Positions 1-9,380 of a stretch of 64,000 nt of DNA are shown here, in pieces. The position numbers and the translations under genes are program-made. The DNA comes from Pyrenochaeta sp. MPI-SDFR-AT-0127 (lineage: Eukaryota > Ascomycota > Dothideomycetes > Pleosporales > Cucurbitariaceae). Below the pieces are notes generated by a model. The model was not told the DNA's origin, made no database searches, and was given only the letters and a program-made list of their open reading frames with translations. The stretch's first letter is position 1. Each line of letters starts with the position of its first letter. Where the stretch lies: positions 62,001-126,000 of the forward strand of contig JAGTJM010000012.1 in assembly GCA_020747015.1 (NCBI GenBank), in the 5' to 3' direction.

Positions 1-585
1 ACATTGTCATCTTCCGTCTTTAGATGCATCTTGGCGCACCCCCCTCGGCCTCGGAATGGCTGATTTATGTACTCCTGTTTGCGAATTCTGATTGTACATA
101 ATATTGACACTAGACCTCTCTCACGGCATGATTTTTGGAAAGCGAGATACCCATTTTATTATTTGATGTCGTATTTGGCAGTTGTTTGAGCGCGAGTACA
201 GCTTCGCAAAGTAAAATATGATATGCACGGCTTCTCAATACCCTCAGTTGTTCTCAGTGTATAGATCAGTGTGGGCAATGTGCTTATTGTTGTTTAGCAC
301 TGAACGTCGATTGCAAATACAAGAACAACGATGCTTCTTTAAAAGCCCCCTTAAATATCGCCGCCATTGACACCGTGGTTTCTGAAGGGTTTTTGTTTGG
401 CAGCAACTGTTCTTCTAGTCCCAACAAACGAACATTTAGAGCCAGTTTAGAGACTAACAATACCAAAAACGGCCATTCACGACCAAAATCTGTTCCCCCT
501 ATGTTCATACATCGTCACCAGCCCAGGAGTTGTATTGGCAACAATGACCGCGCGTTCATTCAGCACTGGTCATGACTAAAAAATG
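1..585. other. No gene recognised
   Basis: I see no convincing coding sequence at the left edge. The short open frames here have no recognisable motif and overlap each other on opposite strands. The stretch probably holds 3' flanking sequence of the leftmost gene and of a gene outside the window. Confidence 0.5.
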
Positions 586-2017
586 CTATTCAGATGTGGG
601 GACTCTTATCCGTTGGTGGACACGTTGTACTGAGGTGGCTGCTTGCGCCCTCTCGTTTGGATTATCACGTGCACCCTGCTTACTTTTGACGTCCACATGG
701 TCCTTGGCCGATTGGTGATTCTTGCTAGGCTTGTTGCCGCGCAGAGTCAATCTTTTTATCGATGGGCCTGTGGACGTAGTCGGAGCGGGTTTGTCCAACT
801 TCCTTCCCACTGTACGCACTGTGCCCTTGACGGCAACACCACCAGTTGGGCCTTCAATCCAAACATCGTAAATGCTCCCGTCCTGTAATGTCTTCTTCTC
901 CATGCCGCATACTCGCATCTGCTCGTCGCAATAGAGCGGTGCAAGATTCCGATATTCAATCGATCCCAAGACCTGTCTGCCCTGCGTATGTGTATTCAAG
1001 TAGCCGGAAATGGCTTGTAGAATGATTGTGAGGGATAGTGGCCCGTGGACGAGCAGATTGCGGTGACCTTCAACGTTGCGCGCGAAATCTCGGTCAAGGT
1101 GGATTAAATGAGCATTGAATGTCAAGGCAGAGTAACGGAATAGGAGCGAGCGGGTCGGAGTAAGACTGTGCGAGAATTCCGGCTGTCCGGGGGCTACACC
1201 TTGTTAGTGAACGGTAGGTACGGTTAGTACAAGAGGGAATCCACGAACGATCTAAATATCTGACGGGTGCCGTTTGACCTGCTTTGATAGCGTCTAGTTC
1301 TGCGGCCGAACGGTCCTTGAAGAAGACGAGGTTACGCTGGTCTTTGAATATGGCATCGCCCCACTCTTCATCACGGCGTAGCTGTTGCTTGAAATAACGC
1401 TGCACGTTGATTCCATTGGACTTTTCGGAACCATTGTGTGCTCTTCTATGACTCTCGTACAGTCGCTCCAATCTGGCGAAGCGGCGCTCAATTGTGACGA
1501 ATATTTTCAGATCTCCGTCCTTACCACGTAATTGGACGTCCTTGATGCGCTCTGCGCCAGCGATTGCAGTGTCAAGCGTGAAGCCGTTTTTGCGGTGAAA
1601 ATACGCATCGGGCTTGAGCTGTACTGAGCCGCCAGCCCACATGCGGCGCACCCAAGGCTCGCCTGGACTATGCAGCATGTCTGTCCCATCTGGCAGAAGT
1701 TTGTCTGAGGGTAGCGCCGGGTTGAACCATATCAGATAGTGGCCAATTGGAAGTACTGGTTTCTTGAAATCCGGGGGACGACACCATTGTTCTGGTAAAA
1801 AGCCTGAGAGCGTGTTTGCTAATTTATGTCCGGACTGAGCGGTAATATCTTCGAGGAGATAGGTGGTGTCGCGATCCAGCATTTCGGCACGCAACTGCTG
1901 GAACCATGGTGGATCGTCCGTGCCAGAAGCATAGCCGCGAACTGGTGCCCACTTCCATCGCGTGTGGGGTGCTGGTGTTCTATTGAGTCGACGGAGACAT
2001 GGCGTGCGGAGTGGCAT
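586..2017 (-). CDS. HTD2-like mitochondrial 3-hydroxyacyl-thioester dehydratase (MaoC/hotdog family)
   Basis: This gene resembles Htd2, which dehydrates 3-hydroxyacyl-ACP in mitochondrial type II fatty-acid synthesis; a MaoC-type mesaconyl-CoA hydratase role is the alternative. Two exons are joined by a 49-nt intron at 1200-1248 (GTTCGT donor, ACAAG acceptor), giving about 460 aa. Exon 2 then reads through the family hallmark FRYSALTFNAHLIHLD and EGHRNLLVHGPL, the hotdog-helix signature. The start at 2017 gives an N-terminus rich in Arg and Pro (MPLRTPCLRRLNRTPAP) that suits a mitochondrial presequence. The tail after the VRTVGRKL block is basic and low in complexity, so its length is less certain. 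The gene is divergent from the ZUP1-like gene, about 780 bp away. Without the intron the frame runs past the conserved block, so the splice is well supported; the donor is not the commonest GTAxGT type. Confidence 0.82.
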
Positions 2018-2793
2018 TGAGAAGAAGGATTACAGGCCGTGGATGTCGAGGCTCCGAGGTTGCGCTTGACAAGCTTGGCGCTACAACACCCAATGACGTA
2101 CGCGTGGACTCTATTCCCTTGTGCGTTTTCCAATTCTGTGTAGATAATTACTGCGCCGATAACCTATTTCTATTCACATAAGAACGCGTGATGTAATAGC
2201 AGTGATACCGCTTTTTACGAAGATGAATAGAGCAATGTTAGTTCCATTTTAGCTCTGGGATGTTTGCAGTCGCTCACCCAATTGCCAGATTCTGTATTGA
2301 ATAGCAGATAGGAAGTTTCTCCAGCCAAATAGCCCGTCCTTCCTCTGTGATTTAGATTAATTGACATGTCCTGCGCCTTGCTATCATGTTGGACATGACA
2401 TGCCACAAGTCTTGGCAAATTTGAGCCATTGCCATTTTCGGCTGCGTTGTACCTCCTTCACGTCAGCCTTCAATTCCTGCCACCATCACCGCCATCACTG
2501 GTTGACAGGCGGGATTCAAAGCTGAAATCTACTGCCTAATGATACTCTCAGTATGTCTTGTCGTTCTCCAAATTGTGGGTAGCTGCTTAGAGTCTTGAAT
2601 CTGGGTTGCATTCGTCATGCTAAGCCACGACAGCTCACAGCATCCGCGACAGCAGAGTCAGCCGCCCATATTTAAGGTGACCCTCTCGGTAAACATCGGG
2701 AGTGAGAATATTTCTTTCCTCAGTCCCCACACGTCTCTGAATCAAGAGGCCGTTTGCGGGCAGTTTCAACTTCAGACCATCACCTGCGCAGCT
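2018..2793. promoter_or_regulatory. Divergent intergenic region between the HTD2-like and ZUP1-like genes
   Basis: This gap of about 780 bp lies between two genes transcribed away from each other and should hold both promoters. An upstream in-frame ATG for the ZUP1-like gene lies at 2617, but the residues between 2617 and 2794 look non-conserved. I see no repeat or RNA gene. Confidence 0.4.
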
Positions 2794-4387
2794 ATGGCAG
2801 ACAGAATGGAGCTTCTGGATTGTCCCATGTGCGACTTCACAGTCCTTCCGAGCGACAATTATATTCTTCAGCTTCATTTTGAGCAAGTACATACTACAGA
2901 CTCTCCTTTCGTGGTTGAAGATGACCCAGAATCGCAACCACCCCCACTTCCACCAAGACCTTCCTCGAAACGCAAGCACACTGGAGACACGCCTTCCTCT
3001 GACGAGGAAGAGACCACTGTTGCGTGCCCCGAGCCTGACTGCGGTGAACTTGTTTCTCTTTCTGATTTCAACGACCATCTCGACTACCACGCCGCAGAGA
3101 CATTATCATTCGACGAGACTACCGGAAAGTATCATTCCCATCATTCATCTTCTACAATGCAGAACTTAGCTGCTTCGCAACACTCTTCCAAGGGCTCATC
3201 GAAGAATGCAATTTCAGAGCACGACTTCAATACGGATCTGCCAGACGCCCTACGGCGGAACGAAGGGCATGGACGGAAGCTCAAGAAGCACGCGCCTCGC
3301 GCCAGGAGCAACACCAGCAGTAGCGAGAAGAGCACCTTATCCAGGAGTATTCTTAGCTTCAACCCATTTGCAAAGCTAGACAAGACAGTCAAGCCGCCCA
3401 ATAAGACTGCTCGCCTTGGCGTTAGTTTCCTGCTATCCATTGCAGGCTTGTCCAAAGCTGACACTCTTTAGAAATCTGAACTTGGGCCTTATGCCTGGGA
3501 AGATCACATGCCCCAGTGGCTGCACGATCAACTTGACGCCGGACCTAAGATCACTTCCATCAATCGTATCGGTCGGGATGGCCGCCTTCTCAAGCAAGAG
3601 CAAGTACAGAATGAAACACCCGGTCTGATACCCATTCTTGCTCAGCTATCTGCGTTAGACCGTTCTGTTAAAGATGCCTACTTTTGCCATCCATCCACTC
3701 TGCACATAGGGAAGACGCCTAGAGAAGGAGGTTTCTGCGGTTACAGGAACATTCAAATGTTGCTTTCGTATATCCAGGGTTCAAAAGCCCAGGGCTATGA
3801 AGAGTTCCCTGGTAGAACACCAGGTATCTTACATTTACAAGATCTTATTGAGAGAGCGTGGGATAAAGGAATCAACGAAATTGGTCGCGTCCAGACTGGC
3901 GGCATTCGGAATACCAGGAAGTATATTGGCACTCCTGAGGTTTGTGCATCGCCACATTGGCTATACTTGTGCTAACACTTTACATTAGGCCCAAGCGTTC
4001 TTCCTTAGCTCGGAGATTGACTGCGCAGTGGAAATGTTCAGTGACAACAAAAGTCGCACTATTGAAGCCCACGAAGCCCTTCTCACAGCCATCGAACGAT
4101 ACTTTGCTCAGGCTGCCGTCAGTGATGGGTCCAACGTGTATAAGACCCTTTTGCCGCCAATTTATCTACAGCAACCTGGCCACTCTCTTACTATCGTTGG
4201 CTTTGAGCGTCGCCGCGACGGCAGTCGCAATGTTATGGTGTTTGACCCAATGTACTCCACGAGCCCAGCTATGCGCAAGTTGGTTGGCCGGAAGAACATT
4301 AAGACTGCTCGACCGGAAGTTTTGCATGCGTATCGACGTGGAGCTCGGCAGCTAAGAAAGCACGCTGCATTCGAAGTCCTCATGTAA
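2794..4387 (+). CDS. ZUP1/ZUFSP-type zinc-finger ubiquitin peptidase (C78 family)
   Basis: This is a 497-aa cysteine peptidase of the ZUFSP/ZUP1 group, known for cleaving K63-linked ubiquitin chains in genome maintenance. Three exons are separated by introns at 3421-3471 and 3940-3988, both phase 0. The N-terminus carries two zinc-finger-like units: CPMC...HFEQVH at about residues 9-32, and CPEPDC...HLDYH at about 75-97. A Ser/Lys-rich basic linker follows. The peptidase domain starts near residue 210 (SELGPYAWEDHMP). Its nucleophile lies in GFCGYRNIQ, the histidine in GHSLTIVGFE and the aspartate in VFDPMY, so the catalytic triad looks complete. I chose the ATG at 2794 because it immediately precedes the first zinc finger; an in-frame ATG at 2617 would add 59 unconserved residues. 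Substrate preference is inferred from the family. Confidence 0.85.
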
Positions 4388-4943
4388 GCACCACCAACCC
4401 AACACGGCCTTGTCGCGCGCTAATGATGAATAGACTTACGGCAACACCGCCCTTATTCCCTGCTTGGGATGTATGAGCATCTACCATAAGCCCTCTCCTC
4501 TGCATTTATATAGATACCCGGCACTTTCATGCCATCTAGTCAAATACCACCGAATTGCCACTTGCAAACAAGCTCTTTTCTCTTCAATCGCCTCTGTCAA
4601 ATTACCACTATTTGGCGAATTTTGCTAAACATATATGCTATAGGTCTTACGACAGTTCCCTGACTGCCGCTTTGTGTACGCGTTTTTTCGCTCGCGTACC
4701 CTTGGCTACGATGTTTACCCTGAAGATTATTTCTTGCGGAACTTCCCTTGGCAGCAATATGGCGGGCTTTGGATCTGTCACGAAGCTCGGTTTGCCCGTG
4801 CAGAACCGATCGATTCTCTCACTGCTCACGATCTCCGTTGTATCACTGGCGACGGGTGCTCATCTCGATTGAAGAAGTGCAACAGCCCGGCAAGTCCATT
4901 TTCCAGCAACTCCGTCCAAAACTTGCCCGCTGCAGACGCTCAT
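4388..4943. other. Intergenic / 5' region of the next gene
   Basis: The reading frame of the downstream gene stays open upstream to about 4674, with no ATG before 4944. A further 5' exon here is therefore possible, but I could not place one. A TATA-like ATTTATATAGATA lies near 4503. Nothing else is recognised. Confidence 0.35.
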
Positions 4944-6170
4944 ATGCGAAATGAAGTCAATGATCAACCCCTCTCTTTCATACCTTTTCTCGAGGAGTCA
5001 AAGAGCGCCTTGCCCATTCCAGCCAAAGCTGAGGACAGCAGTACAGTACTCAGGAGATTTAGCCGTCAAGGGTCCCCTCTGCCACAGCCTGTGCCTATCA
5101 GACCAACACTTTCTCTCTTAACAGAGGTAGGTAGAAAGTACCCAGGCTTTCCCACTCCACTCTCTCCAACTTTGAGTGCCAAGGATATGTTTCCATCGCC
5201 CGCAACAGAGTCTGTTGGTGGAGCCGCCACTTCTTGCGCTAACAGTCCAGCGTATCGCACGGTAAGTCCAGTAAGTGTCGATGAGTCTGAGATGTGGGAA
5301 CCATATCCCCACCAAGATTCTCATAGATACGAAAAGTGTGCGTTACAAATGAGTCTTATCGACAGCGTTCTCTCGGGACATAGCCAGGAATCGTGTTTTC
5401 ATGGTGCATCGCCGCAAGCCTCATCACTACGCGCTCCATCAGTACCACCACCCAGTTTCGTAAGTCCTACAAGCCCGACCAGTCCGTCACGCTGCGTGTC
5501 TCCTCGCACAGCCATGTTGAAGAATATGGTTGGAAAGCGAGCGCTTCAGAACTTGTCGCACAAACCTACAGGCTTTCCAGCTCCTGGGTTTGTCATTCAT
5601 CAAAACACGATCAATGCCTACTCCCCTTCAAAGAAATCGTCTGTACAATCTCTTTCCCCGCCTCCATCGCCTCAAAATAACGCCTCGCCACCGCTATCAA
5701 TCAATATCGCGAACGGTACAGAGATTAATGCGACATCCCCAATTGATCCCTCTGGTACCATGCTTTTGTACAGATCCAACCGCAACGTGGACTCTGGTCT
5801 CCTCGGCGTACGGCCCCTGTCTGAAGCTCAAGTGGCAGAATACCGCTTTTGGCGGCCATGCGGACGCAAAGTCTGCGCGTTCGGCTGTGGTGGCGCGCAC
5901 GAGGGCGAGAATGCTGCTGCGAGGAGGCTGTTCAAAGGCGTCGAGGATATCAAAGCCGAGGAAGAAGTAGATACTGGCGGAGCTGCGCCGGCAGAGGCAC
6001 ACACCGCAATCCGCTCTAATAGTAGTCAACGCCAGGTTAAGGGCGTGGGCCAAGAATCTGGAAGTGAAGATGTAAGACTTCAGGCGAGCGTGTGGGCTGG
6101 TAGGAGACTGGTGACGGATTGGACTCAGTTCCTTACGGGTTGCGAGAGGGAGGGTGTGGCACGATTTTGA
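4944..6170 (+). CDS. Uncharacterised Ser/Pro-rich protein with a C-terminal cysteine motif
   Basis: I do not recognise the function. From the first ATG (4944) the frame encodes about 408 aa without an intron. Most of it is Ser/Pro-rich and probably disordered, with many SP dipeptides (SPTSPTSPS, SPPPSPQ, LSPTLS) that could be proline-directed kinase sites. Near the C-terminus is an ordered-looking block, PLSEAQVAEYRFWRPCGRK followed by VCAFGCGG, at about residues 287-315. Its closely spaced cysteines could bind metal, and it is the best candidate for a conserved domain. No signal peptide or membrane segment is visible. The open frame extends about 270 nt 5' of the chosen start, so the N-terminus is uncertain. 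The 3' end converges on the Cwc2 gene. Confidence 0.65.
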   Translation: MRNEVNDQPLSFIPFLEESKSALPIPAKAEDSSTVLRRFSRQGSPLPQPVPIRPTLSLLTEVGRKYPGFPTPLSPTLSAKDMFPSPATESVGGAATSCANSPAYRTVSPVSVDESEMWEPYPHQDSHRYEKCALQMSLIDSVLSGHSQESCFHGASPQASSLRAPSVPPPSFVSPTSPTSPSRCVSPRTAMLKNMVGKRALQNLSHKPTGFPAPGFVIHQNTINAYSPSKKSSVQSLSPPPSPQNNASPPLSINIANGTEINATSPIDPSGTMLLYRSNRNVDSGLLGVRPLSEAQVAEYRFWRPCGRKVCAFGCGGAHEGENAAARRLFKGVEDIKAEEEVDTGGAAPAEAHTAIRSNSSQRQVKGVGQESGSEDVRLQASVWAGRRLVTDWTQFLTGCEREGVARF

Positions 6171-6515
6171 GGAAATTGGCTGTCTCCCTTGACTGGAGTG
6201 AGCGATGATGGACGACACGGAAAATCGCACGACTCTCATTTCGATATCTTATTGTGCTTGGTGCTTCGGCTGGGAGCCTGTTTGTTTCTTGAATTCTTAG
6301 ACATTCGTTGCTTTAATAAATTTTATTCGTATGGATCTCTCACTCCGCTCTGATGGGTGTGGATCAATCGCATATGCAACAAAAAGACACATGGAAGATT
6401 GAAGGGAAGTGTGAACGGGTATCAATTAGACCTACGCCGAATTATGCGCTATTCCCTGAATCCTATGGTACAATCTCGACGCCTTTCTAGACCTCGTCAC
6501 CGCGAGACTTGAAGC
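6171..6515. other. Convergent 3' intergenic region
   Basis: This is the short AT-richer gap between two converging genes. It probably holds both 3' UTRs and polyadenylation signals; TTTAATAAATTTTATT near 6311 is an AATAAA-like element for the plus-strand gene. Nothing else is seen. Confidence 0.4.
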
Positions 6516-7763
6516 TTAGTCGCTGTCATCGTCGCTGCCGTAGCCTACCAACGGACCTGCTACAGGAGCTGGTCTCTTGTTGGTCGGCGTAGCAGTAAAT
6601 CCTCTTAGAGCTGCAAGTGTCGAACTAGATAGAATACCATTCCCACCCTGGGCTGCAGGTGGCGCAACCAGCGCACGGCTGTCATAATCATCCTCCGTGT
6701 CACCAGCTTCAATCATTTGTCTTTCTGTAGTACCGCCCGCTTCAATCTTCTTTGCTTGTTCCCAATCACTCTTCTCCTTCGCATACCACACATCGTCTGG
6801 CGCCTCATACCCTTGCAACCCAAAGGTGCCCTCAATCTTCCTTCTCTTCTTCTGCTCTGGATCTCTGCCTTCAATCTCCGCCACATATGCTGCAGGTAAA
6901 GCCTTTCGTATCGCTTCCGCAGCTTGCTCCTCAGTCCTAGCCGCCTCCCTCTTCGCTGCCGCAGGATTAGGATCGGTGGTCGCCCAGCGCACATTTAGAA
7001 TCTCGCTGTGATCGAGAGACTGGTGTGCCATTGCTTCCTTCGCGAACTGAGAGTTGGCTTCGTTGAGGTAGGTCACAAAGGCTACACCACGCGCGGTGAG
7101 GACACGGGTTCGTTCTATCTGGCCCCATTCTTGGAAGTGGCGCGCTACGATTTCTTCAATGTCGTCCGTAACGTGAATGCGGCCGATATAGAGTGTACGA
7201 TTCTGGCGCTGGAAGGACCCTACACCGCCCATGTCATCTCGGTAGTCAGAGTGCTTGTCGCGACCGAAGCAGTCGATGTTTGAGGGGAAGATGTCGGTGA
7301 CGGTAGGCAGGCGGTGCAGGTACTCGCAGTCAACACCCTTTGGGCAAATACCGCGCGCAAAGAAGAGGCAGAAGTACGACCCGGGGGTTTTGTCGGCTTT
7401 TGTGTATCCGCTGTCCTTTGCCACATTACAGCGTCCCTGCGCAGCGGTCTTGCTGAGGTACTTGTCTTCCCTGTCGCCGCCACTCCATTTATTGTACCAG
7501 ATGTTGAAGATGGTTCCCGTCGCCGGTGGCGCTTCAGTCTTGAACGTTGCAGGATCGACTTGCGGTCGCGCAGGTCTCCTCTTGCGTCGTATGATTTTCT
7601 TGACCTTCTTCCCTTCAGCGTTGGTCGTTATTATCGTTTGCTCTGTGGTGATGGGAGCGAGCTCTGTGGAGGTGGGTGTTTCCAGAGACGTGTCTGGCAC
7701 AGCTAACGATGGGATTGATTCAGCATGCGCCGTCTGCGCGGGAGGTGATTGTACTTCGGCCAT
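6516..7763 (-). CDS. CWC2: Pre-mRNA-splicing factor Cwc2
   Basis: This is a 415-aa, intronless orthologue of Cwc2, the Prp19-complex (NTC) protein that links U6 snRNA to the spliceosome catalytic centre in the nucleus. After an acidic N-terminus and a basic patch (KKIIRRKRRPARP) comes the torus-like region (FNIWYNKWSGGDRED). A CCCH zinc finger (CLFFARGICPKGVDCEYLH, spacing C-x7-C-x5-C-x3-H) lies at about residues 131-149. An RRM follows, with RNP-like strands RTLYIGRI and ARGVAFVTYL at about 189-240. The C-terminal Ala/Glu-rich helix and KKRRKIEG are typical of filamentous-fungal Cwc2. Length and domain order match the family. The ATG at 7763 is the first in frame. Confidence 0.95.
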   Translation of the reverse strand: MAEVQSPPAQTAHAESIPSLAVPDTSLETPTSTELAPITTEQTIITTNAEGKKVKKIIRRKRRPARPQVDPATFKTEAPPATGTIFNIWYNKWSGGDREDKYLSKTAAQGRCNVAKDSGYTKADKTPGSYFCLFFARGICPKGVDCEYLHRLPTVTDIFPSNIDCFGRDKHSDYRDDMGGVGSFQRQNRTLYIGRIHVTDDIEEIVARHFQEWGQIERTRVLTARGVAFVTYLNEANSQFAKEAMAHQSLDHSEILNVRWATTDPNPAAAKREAARTEEQAAEAIRKALPAAYVAEIEGRDPEQKKRRKIEGTFGLQGYEAPDDVWYAKEKSDWEQAKKIEAGGTTERQMIEAGDTEDDYDSRALVAPPAAQGGNGILSSSTLAALRGFTATPTNKRPAPVAGPLVGYGSDDDSD

Positions 7764-8043
7764 GATGTGTGTGTGTGGAGGCGTGTATCTGGAGTAAGAA
7801 AGTCGGGCGATGATGTCGCGGATGAACTTTTGGGATGCAGTTCCACGCTAGCGCAGACAGTGCCGATCTCACGTGACAGCGTATCTTCATGCTATTGATG
7901 GCACCCAAAAGGTCAAAACAGTCAATCATTCAGTGTTTTGTGCAATACTCGATACGAGGCTTTGTAGCAACTCTTTTTCGAGCCGTTTTCAAGAACCAAG
8001 CAATTTCTTGCATTCTACCACTAGAATCCTCAGACCCGGCCAT

Positions 8044-8873
8044 TTACTTGCTCGTCGTACTGCTCATCTTCAAACCTCCATCAATCTCCAAAACGGCTCC
8101 ATTTACATACCTAGCCTCCTCGCTAAATAAGAACGCAACAACATCCGCTACCTCTTCCGGCGTGCCCAATCTCTCCAGTGCATTTCCCGTCCTCATCCTC
8201 TCAATTGCCTCGCCTCCTTTCACAATCCCTGCATTGCTCGGCGTGTCAATGTAGCCCGGCGCCACACAATTGACTCTGATACCTCGTGGTCCAAGCTCAA
8301 GGGAGAGCGACTTGGACATCCCAATGAGTCCGAACTTGGTAGTGCAGTACACGGATTGGAGAGCCGCGCCGCGGATGCCAGAGATGCTCGATACATTTAC
8401 GACGCTGGATCCTTTCTTGAGATGAGGAAGACAGGTCCGAGTTACCAAAAAGACGCCTTTTAGATTCGTATTCACCAGTTTATCCCAGTACGCATCTGTC
8501 GTTTCTCCGAGTGGAATGCTCGTTGGATTGACGCCCGCGCAATTAAACACGTGATCGATCTTGCCGAATTTTGCAATCGTCGCGGTGACAAACCCTTCTA
8601 CCTGTTCGGTGGATCCAACATCCACTTTCTGCGTCAACGATGGCGTCGGAAGCTCAGATGCAACGGCTTGCAGTCCTTCGGCATTTATGTCGCACAGCGC
8701 TATCGAGGCACCAAGCGAGGCCATTTTCAAAGCTGTTGCGCGTCTGCAACCATGAAAAATAATCAGACTTTACATCTAGATAAGATCGCATTGTAGGGGA
8801 GGATTATACCGCACCCGATGCCGCTTCCACCCCCTGTAACAACCACGACCTTATCCTGGAATGCTTTTGCCAT
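8044..8873 (-). CDS. Short-chain dehydrogenase/reductase (classical SDR)
   Basis: This is a 252-aa NAD(P)-dependent oxidoreductase of the classical SDR type, in two exons with a 71-nt intron at 8744-8814. Exon 1 encodes the start and the nucleotide-binding glycine motif TGGGSGIG. Exon 2 continues RATALKMASLGA and contains an acidic residue after strand 2 (ALCDINAEG), which favours NAD over NADP. It also carries the NAG-type motif FNCAGVNP, the catalytic Ser in NVSSISGIRG, and YCTTK (the Tyr/Lys pair). The ending VNGAVLEIDGGL is typical of the fold. The substrate cannot be told from sequence. The splice is fixed by the frame: only the GTGCGG donor restores GIGRATA. No targeting signal is apparent. 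Confidence 0.92.
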
Positions 8874-9380
8874 GCTGCGTGAGCGATGTGAGCCGTTCTT
8901 GATAGTTGCTAATCAAGGACGGTAGTATGGGAACTTTGGAATGTGATTGAAATCACAAAGAGCAGGACAAGCTATCATATGCTGAAGTAGTGATGTATGA
9001 TTGCGGAGAAAGTGGGGTGAAGTGGGATGCTACTATACATGACTCGCGTTCCATTTGTATCTTTCTATCTAGTCTTAAGCAGGGTAAAACTACAGACCAC
9101 CATAATGAACACTTTATTAATCGCTGGATTCAGTTAATTTCTTAAATTCTAGGTTTTCATGCTTATTGCCAAATATATAGGATTTAAGTCTAACTCGTAC
9201 AATTCTTAATACGGGTATTAGGCAATAGATCGCCAAGTCATTTTACCCAAAGCGCAATTCTACACATATTCATACATGCGTTCCATCATTATATCCCAAT
9301 TATCCTTATCCAAACCCCTCCCCAAGCACCATGCAATGCATTACAAGTCCAAAATGAAGTAGAGAGAGGTAAAGAATAGG
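8874..9380. other. Intergenic, AT-rich
   Basis: This gap of about 500 bp holds the promoter side of the SDR gene and the 3' flank of the histidine kinase gene, both on the minus strand. It is visibly AT-rich around 9060-9240. No coding sequence, repeat or RNA gene is recognised. Confidence 0.4.

Noticed and set aside
2617..2793. Upstream ATG (2617) as the start of the ZUP1-like protein
   Set aside because: In frame, but it adds 59 unconserved-looking residues; the ATG at 2794 directly precedes the first zinc finger.
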